Below, one piece after another: positions 7,812 through 19,179 of a stretch of DNA of 64,000 bases (positions are counted from its first letter, which is position 1; each line of letters opens with the position of its first letter). The notes under the pieces were generated by a model, which was given only the letters and a program-made list of their open reading frames with translations, was not told the origin of the DNA and did not search any database. This stretch comes from Caulobacter sp. (GTDB lineage: Bacteria; Pseudomonadota; Alphaproteobacteria; Caulobacterales; Caulobacteraceae): the NCBI RefSeq assembly GCF_017744445.1, contig NZ_JAGIBH010000001.1, positions 186,001-250,000 on the forward strand. The letters are read 5' to 3'. The position numbers and the translations under genes were made by a program.

Positions 7812-8408
7812 ATGCTTCCTGATATCGGCGGCACAGAACTCCTTGTCATCGCCGCCGTCGCCCTGATCGTGGTCGGCCCCAAGGACCTGCCCGTTCTCCT
7901 GCGCAAGCTCGGCCAGTTCGTCGGGCGCATGCGCGGCATGGCTTCGGAATTCCGGGCCAGCTTCGACGAAATGGCCCGTCAGTCCGAGCTGGACGAGCTG
8001 CGCCGCGAAGTGCAGGCCATGCGCTCGGGCCAGTTCACCAATCCGGTACAGGACACCGGCGTGGACCAGGTGTTCGCCGACATCGACGCCTCGCTGTCCA
8101 GCGGCGCGACCCAGATGCATCCCTATGCCGGGGGCGAGATCCACAATCCGGCCCTGACGACAGACAATTCGATCCTGCCGCCGGCCGAGCCGGGCGTGGA
8201 GATCGTCGAGAAGCCCAAGCGCGCGCCGCGCAAGAAGGCTGTCGCGGCCGCCGAGCCGGCCGTCGCCGAACCTGCAAAGGCGCCGCGCAAGAAGACGGCC
8301 GTCGCCGCGAAGAAAGACATTACCGTCGAAGCTCCCAAGGCCGTTCGCGCGCCGCGTAAGCGCGCCGCCAAGGCCGGCGGCTCGACCGCTTCGGACATCG
8401 TCTCGTGA
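7812..8408 (+). CDS. tatB: Sec-independent translocase subunit TatB
   Basis: 198 residues. It opens MLPDIGGTELLVIAAVALIVVGPKDLPVLLRKLGQFVGRMRG, the classic TatB helix with GP hinge and amphipathic segment. The long tail is charged, and from about 135 onward it is lysine/alanine/proline-rich with repeated APRKK units, probably disordered and cytoplasmic. TatB docks twin-arginine signal peptides together with TatC. The stop overlaps the GTG start of tatC (GTGA). The extended basic tail is longer than in enterobacterial TatB but common in this lineage. Confidence 0.92.
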   Translation: MLPDIGGTELLVIAAVALIVVGPKDLPVLLRKLGQFVGRMRGMASEFRASFDEMARQSELDELRREVQAMRSGQFTNPVQDTGVDQVFADIDASLSSGATQMHPYAGGEIHNPALTTDNSILPPAEPGVEIVEKPKRAPRKKAVAAAEPAVAEPAKAPRKKTAVAAKKDITVEAPKAVRAPRKRAAKAGGSTASDIVS

Positions 8409-9313
8409 ACGACAAAGCCATCGGATACGACGCCGAGGACGAGATCGAGTCCTCTCGCGCACCGCTGCTGGACCATCTGGTCGAGCTGCGCACCCGCCTG
8501 ATCATCTGCGTCGGCGCCATCGCCGTGGCGTTCGGCGTCTGCTTTGCGTTCGTCAAGCCGATCTTCCTGTTCCTGGTTCGCCCGTTCACGGTGGCCGAGG
8601 GGCTGAAGGCCATGCAGGACGCCGGCGGCCATCACGGCTCGTTCGACCTGATCCTGGCGCTGATTGGCGTGAAGAAGGTCCCGGCCGCCTCGCTGGCCCA
8701 GATCACCCTGCAGGCCACCGCGCCGCTGGAGCAGTTCTTCACCAACATCAAGCTGGCGGCGTTCGGGGCCATCATCCTGGCCTTCCCGATCATCGCCTGG
8801 CAGCTGTACCGCTTCGTTGCGCCGGGCCTGTACAAGAAGGAGCGCAACGCGTTCCTGCCGTTCCTGATCGCCTCGCCGGTGCTGTTCCTGATGGGCGCGT
8901 CGCTGGTCTATTACGTGATGCTGCCGTTCGTGCTGTGGTTCTCGCTGAGCCAGCAGATCGTCGGCGACGGCGTGAAGGTGGTGTTGCAGACGCGGGTGTC
9001 GGAATATCTGACCCTGGTCACGACCCTGCTGCTGGCTTTTGGCCTCAGCTTCCAGCTGCCGGTGGTGCTGTCGCTGGGCGGCCTGGCGGGCCTAGTCACC
9101 TCGCAGATGCTGCGCGCCGGTCGTCGCTACGCCATCGTCGCCGTCTTCGTCGTGGCGGCTGTCGTCACCCCGCCGGACCCGATCAGCCAGATCACCTTGG
9201 CCGTGCCGCTGTGCCTGCTCTACGAGATCTCGATCTGGTGCGTGTGGCTGATCGAACGCCGCCGCAAGCGGGAAGACGACGAGGAAGCCGGCACGGACAT
9301 CGTTTCGGTTTAG
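8405..9313 (+). CDS. tatC: Sec-independent translocase subunit TatC
   Basis: 302 residues with six hydrophobic segments, as expected for TatC, the receptor for twin-arginine signal peptides. The N-terminal APLLDHLVELRTRLI matches the conserved cytoplasmic TatC motif, and FRYVAPGLY-like and VVTPPDPISQ motifs (FVAPGLYKKER; AAVVTPPDPISQ) are both present. The GTG start at 8405 overlaps the tatB stop. A loop of about 45 residues after the first helix (LKAMQDAGGHHGSFDLIL) is longer than in E. coli. A hairpin terminator follows directly. Confidence 0.95.
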   Translation: MNDKAIGYDAEDEIESSRAPLLDHLVELRTRLIICVGAIAVAFGVCFAFVKPIFLFLVRPFTVAEGLKAMQDAGGHHGSFDLILALIGVKKVPAASLAQITLQATAPLEQFFTNIKLAAFGAIILAFPIIAWQLYRFVAPGLYKKERNAFLPFLIASPVLFLMGASLVYYVMLPFVLWFSLSQQIVGDGVKVVLQTRVSEYLTLVTTLLLAFGLSFQLPVVLSLGGLAGLVTSQMLRAGRRYAIVAVFVVAAVVTPPDPISQITLAVPLCLLYEISIWCVWLIERRRKREDDEEAGTDIVSV

Positions 9314-9325
9314 TCCGGATACGAA

Positions 9326-9365
9326 GAGGGCCCCGCTGCTTAAGCCGCGGAGCCCTCCGTTTTCC
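9326..9365. terminator. Hairpin terminator between tatC and the UrcA-like gene
   Basis: GAGGGC (9326-9331) pairs with GCCCTC (9352-9357), with further CCGC/GCGG pairing inside, and is followed by CGTTTTCC. It lies between convergent genes and can serve tatC; on the reverse strand the tail is weaker. Confidence 0.7.
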
Positions 9366-9386
9366 ACTCAGATAAGCGAGTGAAAC

Positions 9387-9854
9387 CTAGGCGGCGGCGC
9401 CCATGCGCGCCTGCAGTTGAGCCTTGGCGGCGCGGACGGTGTCGGTCACGCAGGCCTGGTAGCTGATGGCGCTGAAGTTCGGCTGGGCCTTGCAGACCGT
9501 GGCCGCGGCGGCGCGGATTTCCTGGTGGATCTGGTCGCGGGTCTTGCCCTTCAGCGAGATGCGGACGACCGAGACGGTTTCGTTGGCGAAGGCCTTGCCC
9601 GAGTCACGGGCGCGCAGCAGCGAGGCCAGCTGGCGGTGAGCGCTGGTGGTGGCGCCTTCGATGCAGTCCTGGGCGTTCAGCTTCGAGGTGTCGGCGCAGA
9701 CGGTCGCGGCGGCGGCCTTGATTTCGTTTTCGATCTGAACCGAGTTCTTGCCGGCGATCGAGACGCGGACTTCGTTCGAGGCGGTCTTGGCGCCGGCCGG
9801 AGCGGCGATGGCGGCGGCGATGGCGAGGGCGGCGAAAGCGGCGAACGTCTTCAT
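9387..9854 (-). CDS. Secreted UrcA-like protein with two tandem modules
   Basis: 155 residues. Residues 1-22 are a Sec signal peptide ending APAGAKTA. The mature part is two copies of one module: VRVSIAGKNSVQIENEIKAA then AATVC and a second Cys, and VRISLKGKTRDQIHQEIRAA then AATVC and a second Cys. The pattern of a beta strand, helix, AA-x-x-VC and a downstream Cys resembles the UrcA family of small alphaproteobacterial exported proteins, and one disulfide per module seems likely. The function is unknown. AGGAA lies at good spacing before the ATG. The family match is tentative; export and duplication are visible. Confidence 0.6.
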   Translation of the reverse strand: MKTFAAFAALAIAAAIAAPAGAKTASNEVRVSIAGKNSVQIENEIKAAAATVCADTSKLNAQDCIEGATTSAHRQLASLLRARDSGKAFANETVSVVRISLKGKTRDQIHQEIRAAAATVCKAQPNFSAISYQACVTDTVRAAKAQLQARMGAAA

Positions 9855-12454
<2,600 letters not shown>

Positions 12455-12458
<4 letters not shown>

Positions 12459-13123
12459 GCGGACGGACGACCAAGGCCGCCGAGAACGCCAAGGCCGACC
12501 TGCCGCGCCTGATGCAGGCCCTGCGCGACCAGGGGGTGACCGACCAGCAGGTGCTGAAGGCCATCGAGACCACGCCGCGCGACCTGTTCACGCCGGACCT
12601 GTTCAAGGACCGCTCGTGGGAGGACTCGGCCCTGCCGATCGCCTGCGGCCAGACGATCAGCCAGCCCTATATCGTCGGCCTGATGACCCAGGCCCTGACC
12701 GTCGAGCCGCGCTCGCGCGTGCTGGAGATCGGCACGGGATCGGGCTACCAGACCACCATCCTCAGCAAGGTCTCGCGCCTCGTCTATACGATCGAGCGCT
12801 ATCGGACCCTGATGAAGGAGGCCGAGAGCCGCTTCAACACCCTGGGCTTGACCAACGTCATCACCAAATTCGGCGACGGCGGTGAAGGTTGGGCCGAACA
12901 GGCGCCGTTCGACCGTATTATGGTCACGGCTGCGGCCGAAGATGATCCCAAGCGGCTGCTTTCGCAGCTGAAGCCCAACGGCGTGCTGGTCGCGCCGGTG
13001 GGGAAGGGGCCTGTGCAGAGCCTTCGCCGCTACGCCGGCGACGGCAAGGGGGGCTTCCGGGTAGAGATCCTGTGCGACGTGCGCTTCGTGCCGCTGCTGG
13101 CGGGCGTCGCCAAGGATCAGTGA
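12455..13123 (+). CDS. pcm: Protein-L-isoaspartate O-methyltransferase
   Basis: 222 residues, the standard size. SAM-binding motif I is [15 protein letters not shown], preceded by the family hallmark [22 protein letters not shown]; a post-motif region [14 protein letters not shown] follows. The enzyme methylates isoaspartyl residues in aged proteins and starts their repair. The gene is coupled to surE by ATGA and ends 92 bp before dipM. Confidence 0.94.
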
Positions 13124-13215
13124 GTTTGGAGGTCGCGGCATCCGCGGCCTTCGGTGTTAAAGGTTGATTCACCCTGACGAAGCCCTTTGGTGGCTCCGGC
13201 GGGAAAGGAGACGTT

Positions 13216-15084
13216 ATGAGGCAGTTGTGGACGCAAGCGGCGGTGATCGCCCTGACGGCTGGAACGCTCTCCGCCTGCGCGACCGACGCGCCGCAGTATC
13301 CGGCGCGTGAAGGCCAGGCGCCTGCGCCGGTGCCGGCACGGGCGACGCCGAACTTCCCGATCACCCAGGCCCCGCAAGCCACGGCACCCAACAGCGCGAA
13401 CGAGAGCGACGCGGCCGAGACCCTGCCGCCGCCGCAGGCGATCCAGAGCCAGCCGATCCCGACCCAGGCCCAGCCCTCGGTCACCAGTTCCGAACTGCCC
13501 CCGCCGCCGGCTCCCGCGCCGGCGCCGCAGCCCGTGATCCGTCCGGTTCCGCCCAAGACCGTGGTCACCACCACCGTCACCGGCTCCGTGGTCACTGTCC
13601 CGGGCAAGCCGCAGGTGCATGTGGTGAAGTCTGGCGACACCCTGACCTCGATCGCCAAGCGCTTTGACGTCAATGTCAACGACCTGGCCCGGGACAATGA
13701 TTTCAAGAAGGGCCAGACCCTGCGTCTGGGCCAGAAGATCACCGGCCCCGCCAGCGAGCAGAAGGCCTATGTGGTCCAGACCGGTGACACGATCTTTGCC
13801 ATCGCCAAGCGCTTCAACGTCACCGCCGCGGCCCTGGCCGACGAGAACGACCTGAAGACCGGCTCGGCGATCAAGAAGGGCCAGAAGCTGGTCCTGCCGG
13901 ACGGCTACAAGGACAAGGGCCCGATCAAGACCACGACGGTGATCCCGGGTACGCCGGGGACCAGCCTGGCCGGCGCCGAGCCCGCCGCGCCGACGCCGAC
14001 CCGTCCTGCGCCCTCGCGTCCGACCTACACGCCGCCGGCCGATGACGAGCCGGCCACGACCCAGGTCAGCACCACCACGCTCAGCGTTACCGGCGCCGTC
14101 GTCTCGGTGGCGGGCCCGCGCGAGGTCCACACGGTCAAGTCGGGCGACACCCTGACCGCGATCGCCCGCAAGTTCGACATGAGCATCAAGGAGTTGGCCG
14201 ACGCCAACGACCTGGACACCGACAAGCCGCTGAAGCTGGGCGCCAAGATCAAGGGCCCGGCGACGACGTCCAAGGCCTATGTGGCCCAGAGCGGCGACAC
14301 CCTGACCGGCGTCGCCAAGCGCTTCAATGTCAGCGTCAAGGAACTGGCGGCCGAGAACAACCTGCGCGCCAGCGCCTCGGTCAAGAAGGGCCAGAAGCTG
14401 GTCCTGCCGGACGGCTACAAGGACAAGGGTCCGATCAAGACCACGACGACTGTGACCAAGCCGGCCCCGTCCACGCCGTCGACCAGCTACGCCAAGGTCG
14501 AGACGCCGACGACCTCGCGTCCGGCCCCGACGCCGTCCAGCCCGCAGCCGTACCAGCCCAGCGGCAACACCTATTCGCGTCCCAGCGCGCCGGTCGCGGC
14601 TCAGCCCGTGACCCCGCCGCCGTCGACGACGCGTCCGATCATCGAGAGCAGCGCCGCGCCGACCGAGGCCGAGATCATCGCCTCGGGCCGTGGCAAGTTC
14701 GCCTGGCCGGTGCGCGGCGAGATCATCTCGGACTTCGGCGCCAAGAGCACGGGCCAGCGCAATGACGGCCTGGACATCCGCGCCGCCTCGGGCACGCCGG
14801 TGTTGTCGGCCGCCGAGGGCAAGGTGGCCTATGCCGGCAACCAGGTGCCCAGCTACGGCAACCTGGTGCTGGTGCGTCACGCCGACGGCTGGGTCACGGC
14901 CTATGCCCACCTCTCCAGCATCAATGTGAAGATGCAGCAGGACGTGCGTCAGGGCGAACAGCTGGGTGCGGTCGGCGCCACCGGCGGGACCAACGAGCCC
15001 AAGCTGCACTTCGAGATGCGCTATGCGCCGACGCCCAAGGACAAGGCCAAGCCGGTCGATCCGGCGCTGGTTCTTCCGCGCTAA
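13216..15084 (+). CDS. dipM: Cell division LysM/LytM-domain protein DipM
   Basis: 622 residues. The N-terminus ends in LSACATD, a possible lipobox at Cys21. A proline/alanine-rich linker precedes four LysM repeats in two pairs (starting near 134, 185, 305 and 355), each opening with a variant of VKSGDTL. A C-terminal LytM/M23 domain spans about 494-622. The metal-binding HxxxD is changed to Asn516-D-G-L-Asp520, so zinc hydrolysis is unlikely; His565 (YAHL) and His598 (LHFE) remain. Order and architecture match Caulobacter DipM, a septal factor that activates autolysins instead of cutting wall itself. A terminator follows. Confidence 0.9.
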   Translation: MRQLWTQAAVIALTAGTLSACATDAPQYPAREGQAPAPVPARATPNFPITQAPQATAPNSANESDAAETLPPPQAIQSQPIPTQAQPSVTSSELPPPPAPAPAPQPVIRPVPPKTVVTTTVTGSVVTVPGKPQVHVVKSGDTLTSIAKRFDVNVNDLARDNDFKKGQTLRLGQKITGPASEQKAYVVQTGDTIFAIAKRFNVTAAALADENDLKTGSAIKKGQKLVLPDGYKDKGPIKTTTVIPGTPGTSLAGAEPAAPTPTRPAPSRPTYTPPADDEPATTQVSTTTLSVTGAVVSVAGPREVHTVKSGDTLTAIARKFDMSIKELADANDLDTDKPLKLGAKIKGPATTSKAYVAQSGDTLTGVAKRFNVSVKELAAENNLRASASVKKGQKLVLPDGYKDKGPIKTTTTVTKPAPSTPSTSYAKVETPTTSRPAPTPSSPQPYQPSGNTYSRPSAPVAAQPVTPPPSTTRPIIESSAAPTEAEIIASGRGKFAWPVRGEIISDFGAKSTGQRNDGLDIRAASGTPVLSAAEGKVAYAGNQVPSYGNLVLVRHADGWVTAYAHLSSINVKMQQDVRQGEQLGAVGATGGTNEPKLHFEMRYAPTPKDKAKPVDPALVLPR

Positions 15085-15088
15085 AGAC

Positions 15089-15122
15089 AAAAGGCCCGAT
15101 TCGAAAGAGGCGGGCCTTTTTG
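15089..15122. terminator. Bidirectional rho-independent terminator
   Basis: AAAGGCCCG (15090-15098) pairs with CGGGCCTTT (15111-15119) and is followed by a T-run on the plus strand and an A-run before it, so it can serve both dipM and the convergent GNAT gene. Confidence 0.9.
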
Positions 15123-15124
15123 CT

Positions 15125-15589
15125 TCAGAGCGCGCGGCTCATGAAAGCGCTGTTCGGGTCGGGCTTGTAGTCGCCGAAGGGCTCGCAATCGGCAAAGCCG
15201 TTGCGGGCGTACATGGCCCGCGCCGGGATGAAGAAGTCGCCGGCTCCGGTCTCCAGGCTCAGGCGCGACAGGCCTAGAGCGGCCGCATGAGCGATCAGGT
15301 GGTCCAGCGTCGCCTGGCCCACGCCGCGCCGGCGATAGGCCGCCGCCGTGTGCATCGACTTGATCTCGCCGTGCTCGGCGTCCAGCCGCTTGATCGCCCC
15401 GACGCCTGCCAGGATCTCGCCGTCCCAGGCGCCGAAGAAGTCCAGACCCGCCTCGCGCATGGCGTCCAGGGGCATGACGTGACAGCTCTCCTCGGGGCCA
15501 GTCGAGCGCATGGCCGCGAAGTGGCCGGCCAGCAAGGCGATGACCCTTGCGTCATCGAAGTCGCCGGGGATGATGCGAAGGTCGGTCAT
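15125..15589 (-). CDS. GNAT family N-acetyltransferase
   Basis: 154 residues with the GNAT fold: an IKSMHTAAAYRRRGVGQATLDHLIAHA block carries the R/Q-x-x-G-x-G/A acetyl-CoA loop (RRRGVG), followed by LSLETGAGDFFIPARAMYARNGF, the beta5-alpha4 region typical of small-molecule acetyltransferases, and FGDYKPDPNS near the end. The substrate is unknown. It starts 4 nt after the stop of the XRE-cupin regulator, so the two form one transcript and the regulator probably controls it. Confidence 0.85.
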   Translation of the reverse strand: MTDLRIIPGDFDDARVIALLAGHFAAMRSTGPEESCHVMPLDAMREAGLDFFGAWDGEILAGVGAIKRLDAEHGEIKSMHTAAAYRRRGVGQATLDHLIAHAAALGLSRLSLETGAGDFFIPARAMYARNGFADCEPFGDYKPDPNSAFMSRAL

Positions 15590-15593
15590 GGCC

Positions 15594-16172
15594 TCAGGTC
15601 GTCGTGCTGTTGATGATCAGGTAGCGGGCCGGGATCGCGCCCGGATTGCCGATGCGGGTGGCGTCGACACCTCGGTGGCGCAGGCAGTCGCCGGGCTCGA
15701 GGCGGTAAGTCTCGCCGTCGACGTCCAGGCTCAGCGCGCCCTCGAGCAGGTAGAAGAACTGCTCGCGCCCGGGCGCCTGGCGACCATCGTAGTGGATCTC
15801 GGCCCCGGCCGGCATTTCGCCCAGGGCCAGTTCGGTAGCGTAGTCCTGGCTTGGCGGAGCGACGAGGGCGCGGACATAGCCGCTCTCCGGATCGCGCCAG
15901 CGGGCGGCCTCGCTGCCGCGCAGCAGGCGAGGGGCATTCTCCTCGACCGCCGCCATCAAGCGCGACATGGTCAGGCCGTAGGCGCCGCATAGCCGGCCCA
16001 GGGCGTTGGCGGTCGGGCTGGTCTCGCCGCGCTCGATCCGGGAGATGGTGGCGCGGCTCAGGCCCGTCAGACCGGCGGCGGCGTCCAGCGAGAGACTGCG
16101 CTCGTGGCGCAGGGCCTCCAGCCGCGCGGCCAGGGCGTGGTCGGACGGCTCGACGGGTTCAGGCGCAGGCAT
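15594..16172 (-). CDS. XRE-family regulator with C-terminal cupin domain
   Basis: 192 residues. Residues about 15-70 form an XRE helix-turn-helix (RSLSLDAAAGLTGLSRATIS, then RIERGETSP), and residues about 115-190 form a cupin beta barrel (GAEIHYDGRQAPGREQFFYL through DVDGETYRLEPGDCLRHRG). Such HTH-cupin proteins sense a small ligand and repress adjacent metabolic genes. A nested palindrome and a plausible promoter lie directly upstream, suggesting autoregulation. The GNAT gene follows within 4 nt. Confidence 0.87.
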   Translation of the reverse strand: MPAPEPVEPSDHALAARLEALRHERSLSLDAAAGLTGLSRATISRIERGETSPTANALGRLCGAYGLTMSRLMAAVEENAPRLLRGSEAARWRDPESGYVRALVAPPSQDYATELALGEMPAGAEIHYDGRQAPGREQFFYLLEGALSLDVDGETYRLEPGDCLRHRGVDATRIGNPGAIPARYLIINSTTT

Positions 16173-16182
16173 GGCGACGCCA

Positions 16183-16224
16183 ATCCGGGAATGAGATTCT
16201 CATAATCGAGAATTATTCCCGGAT
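16183..16224 (-). promoter_or_regulatory. Nested palindromic operator upstream of the XRE-cupin gene
   Basis: Outer arms ATCCGGGAAT (16183-16192) and ATTCCCGGAT (16215-16224) are perfect inverted repeats, and an inner pair ATTCTC (16196-16201) / GAGAAT (16208-16213) is nested on nearly the same centre. On the reverse strand a candidate -35 TTGCCA (16234-16239) and -10 AATAAT (16212-16217) lie 16 bp apart, so the palindrome overlaps the -10 and start region. It is best read as an autoregulatory operator for the HTH protein. Confidence 0.6.
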
Positions 16225-16250
16225 TTGATCTTGTGGCAAGCCGCCTTGGT

Positions 16251-17090
16251 TTAGGCCGGCAGCTTCACCCCCAACTCGCCCGCCAGGTCGCGGATGAACT
16301 GCCAGGCCACCCGGCCCGAGCGGGCGCCGCGCTGGGTCGACCACTGCAGGGCGCGGCGGTCCAGGTCCTGGGCGTGCAGGCCGAACTGCTCGGCATAGCC
16401 CCGGATGGCGGCCAGGTAGGTGTCCTGGTCCATGGGCGGGAAGCCGATCCACAGACCGAAGCGATCCGAGACGCTCATCTCCTCTTCCGCGTTCTCTGCG
16501 GCGGCGATGGCGCCCTGGCGCTCGACGTGGTCGCGCGGCATCAGGTGGCGGCGGTTCGAGGTGGCGACGAACAGCACGTTCTCGGGCGGACCCGAGACGC
16601 CGCCCTCCAGGGCCGACTTCAGGGCCTTGGCCGCGGCCGCGCCGTCCTCGAACGAGAGGTCGTCGCACAGCACCACGAAACGTTCCGAGCGGGCGCGCAG
16701 CAGGTCGAACAGCGGCGGCAGGGCCGTGACCTCGTCGCGATCGACCTCGATCAGCTTCAGGTCGGGAAACTCATTGGCTAGGGCAACGAAGGCGGACTTG
16801 GTCACCGAGCTCTTGCCCGTGCCGCGCACGCCCCACAGCAGGACGTGGTTGTTAGGCACGCCGACGGCGAAGCGGCGCAGGTTCTCGACGAAGCGGGTCT
16901 TCTGGCGATCGATGCCGACCAGGCTGTCCAGCGACAGCGGATAGTCCGGGGCGGGTACGAAAGCGCCGCTTTTGGGCTCATGCCGGAAGAGGCGCGCGCC
17001 GCTGAAATCCGGAGCGGGCGGGGGCGGCGGCGCCAAGCGTTCCAGGGCGTCGGCGATGCGGGCGAGCAGGGGAGCGGTGCCTTCAGTCAT
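16251..17090 (-). CDS. AAA+ ATPase, DUF815 family
   Basis: 279 residues from the ATG at 17090; an in-frame ATG at 17120 is also possible, and neither has a clear ribosome site. After a proline-rich stretch (about 25-35) comes a single AAA+ domain with Walker A GVRGTGKSSV, Walker B FVVLCDDLSF and a sensor-like VLFVATSNRRHL. This is the DUF815 layout, including GIDRQKTRFVENLRRFAVG ahead of Walker A and ARSGRVAWQFIRDLAGE at the end. The cellular role is not established; the fold suggests a clamp-loader-like remodelling ATPase. Confidence 0.85.
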   Translation of the reverse strand: MTEGTAPLLARIADALERLAPPPPPAPDFSGARLFRHEPKSGAFVPAPDYPLSLDSLVGIDRQKTRFVENLRRFAVGVPNNHVLLWGVRGTGKSSVTKSAFVALANEFPDLKLIEVDRDEVTALPPLFDLLRARSERFVVLCDDLSFEDGAAAAKALKSALEGGVSGPPENVLFVATSNRRHLMPRDHVERQGAIAAAENAEEEMSVSDRFGLWIGFPPMDQDTYLAAIRGYAEQFGLHAQDLDRRALQWSTQRGARSGRVAWQFIRDLAGELGVKLPA

Positions 17091-17209
17091 AGGCAAGCTG
17101 CATACCGGGTGCGCTTGCATTGCAAAAGGGGAGGCGAACGCATAGCTTCCGCCGACTTGGCGCGACCCTATCTTGAGGCGGCGCGCCGCACGGAATTCTC
17201 GGAGTCCCT

Positions 17210-17515
17210 ATGAATAGCCTGAACGCCCAGATCATCCAGCTCGCTCCCATCCTCCTGATGGTCGTGCTGTTCTACTTCATGCTGATCCGTCCGCAGCAGA
17301 AGCGCGCCAAAGAGCACCAGAACATGCTGGGCAACCTGAAGCGCAACGACACCGTCGTGCTGTCCAGCGGCATCATCGGCAAGGTGATGCGCGTCGAAGA
17401 CAAGGAAGTCGGCGTCGAGATCGCCAGCGGCGTGACCGTGAAGGTCGTCAAGGGCATGATCACCGAGGTCCGCGCCAAGGGCGAACCGGCCGCGGCCAAC
17501 GACGCCAAGAACTAA
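17210..17515 (+). CDS. yajC: Preprotein translocase subunit YajC
   Basis: 101 residues with one N-terminal transmembrane helix (about 8-28) ending in the family motif MLIRPQQKRAKEHQNML, followed by a small cytoplasmic domain containing GDTVVLSSG-like NDTVVLSSGIIGKV and a charged tail. YajC associates with SecDF and assists Sec export and membrane insertion. It heads the yajC-secD-secF operon, 57 bp before secD. Confidence 0.95.
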   Translation: MNSLNAQIIQLAPILLMVVLFYFMLIRPQQKRAKEHQNMLGNLKRNDTVVLSSGIIGKVMRVEDKEVGVEIASGVTVKVVKGMITEVRAKGEPAAANDAKN

Positions 17516-17572
17516 GGCGCTAGAACCCCTCTCGAGGCGTTTTCCTGACGCCGCCTGAAAAGTCACTGATCC

Positions 17573-19168
17573 ATGCTGACCCTTTCCCGCTGGAAGATCA
17601 TCGCCGTTACCCTGTCGGTGATCTTCGGCATCCTGTTCTCCCTGCCCAACGTGCTTCCGCAGAAGACGTTGGACGCCATGCCCGGCTGGCTGCCACACCA
17701 GAAGCTGAACCTCGGCCTCGACCTGCAGGGCGGTTCGTATCTGCTGTACGAGGTCGACACCGACGCTCTGCACCGCGAACGCCTGTCGAACCTGGTCGAA
17801 GACGTGCGCCTCCAGCTGCGTAACGAGCAGATCCCGTTCGGCGAGCTGGCCCAGCAGGGCGATGTGGTCAGCGTCCGCATCGGTGACGCCGCCCGCTACA
17901 ACGACGCGATGAATGTTCTGCGCAAGAACATCGGCGCGCCGCTGGCCGGCGGGATCAGCGGCAAGGACGTGGCGGTCAACGGCAAGGGCGATCAGCGCAT
18001 CGAGCTGGAATACGTGCCGGAAGCGATCCGCGCCGACGCCGCCAAGGCCGTCGACCAATCGATCGAAACGGTCCGTCGCCGTATCGACAGCCTGGGCACC
18101 AAGGAGCCCTCGATCAACCGCCAGGGCACGAACCGGATCATGATCCAGGCGGCCGGCGAGAGCGATCCCGAGCGCCTGCGCGCCGTCATCGGCAAGACCG
18201 CCAAGCTGACTTTCCAGATGGTCGACGAGACGGTCACGCCCGAGGACATGCAGGCCGGCCGCATCCCGCCCGGTTCGGAAGTGCTGAAGGGCGACCGCTT
18301 CGCGCCGGTCTACGTCGTCAAGAAGCGCGCCGTGGTGTCGGGCGACGAACTGACCAACGCCTCGCAGACCTTCGACCAGAACGGCTCGCCGGCCGTGGGC
18401 TTCGCCTTCAACGGCTCGGGCGCCAAGAAGTTCGGTGACGTCACCACCCGCAACCGCGGCAAGCGCTTCGCCATCGTGCTGGACAAGCAGGTGATCTCGG
18501 CGCCGACGATCAATGACCCGATCACCGGCGGCAGCGGCATCATCACCGGCAGCTTCACGGCCCAGAGCGCCAACGAACTGGCCCTGCTGCTGCGCTCGGG
18601 CGCCCTGCCGGCCCCACTGAACATCGAAGACCAGCGCACCGTGACCGCCGAGCTCGGCGCCGACGCCGTCAAGGCCGGCTCGATCTCGCTGGCCATCGGC
18701 GCGGCCTCGATGTTCGTGTTCGTGATCCTGGCCTATGGCCTGTTCGGCGCCTTCGCGGCCATCGCCCTGGTCGTCAACGTGCTGCTGATCATCGGCATCA
18801 TGTCGTTCAGCCAGGCGACCCTGACCTTCCCCGGCATCGCCGGCCTGATCCTGACCCTGGCCGTCGCCGTCGACGCCAACGTGCTGATCTATGAGCGCAT
18901 GCGCGACGAGGCCAATGCCGGGCGAACGCCCATGGCCGCGGCCGACCACGGCTACAAGCTGGCCCTGACCTCGATCCTGGACGCCAACATCACCAGCCTG
19001 ATCTCGGGCCTGATCATGTTCAGCTTCGGCTCGGGCCCGGTGAAGGGCTTTGCCTGGACCCTGGTGATCGGCGTGTTCACGTCGCTGTTCACCGCCATCT
19101 TCATCACCCAAGTGCTCATCGGCTGGTGGTTCAAAGCGACCAAGCCGAAGAAGCTGCCGATCGCATAG
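17573..19168 (+). CDS. secD: Protein translocase subunit SecD
   Basis: 531 residues. There is an N-terminal transmembrane helix, the first periplasmic motif LGLDLQGGSYLLYEVD (D1), a large periplasmic domain, then five C-terminal helices with FPGIAGLILTLAVAVDANVLIYERMRDE, the RND signature of SecD (D4 region). SecD and SecF use the proton gradient to pull preproteins out of SecYEG on the periplasmic side. Length and motif order are normal. It lies 57 bp after yajC and 11 bp before secF. Confidence 0.97.
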   Translation: MLTLSRWKIIAVTLSVIFGILFSLPNVLPQKTLDAMPGWLPHQKLNLGLDLQGGSYLLYEVDTDALHRERLSNLVEDVRLQLRNEQIPFGELAQQGDVVSVRIGDAARYNDAMNVLRKNIGAPLAGGISGKDVAVNGKGDQRIELEYVPEAIRADAAKAVDQSIETVRRRIDSLGTKEPSINRQGTNRIMIQAAGESDPERLRAVIGKTAKLTFQMVDETVTPEDMQAGRIPPGSEVLKGDRFAPVYVVKKRAVVSGDELTNASQTFDQNGSPAVGFAFNGSGAKKFGDVTTRNRGKRFAIVLDKQVISAPTINDPITGGSGIITGSFTAQSANELALLLRSGALPAPLNIEDQRTVTAELGADAVKAGSISLAIGAASMFVFVILAYGLFGAFAAIALVVNVLLIIGIMSFSQATLTFPGIAGLILTLAVAVDANVLIYERMRDEANAGRTPMAAADHGYKLALTSILDANITSLISGLIMFSFGSGPVKGFAWTLVIGVFTSLFTAIFITQVLIGWWFKATKPKKLPIA

Positions 19169-19179
19169 GAGACCCGACC

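Noticed and set aside
13117..15090. Arginine- and glycine-rich reverse open frame across dipM
   Set aside because: The dipM reading frame carries ordered LysM and LytM domains; the antisense frame has no domain signature.
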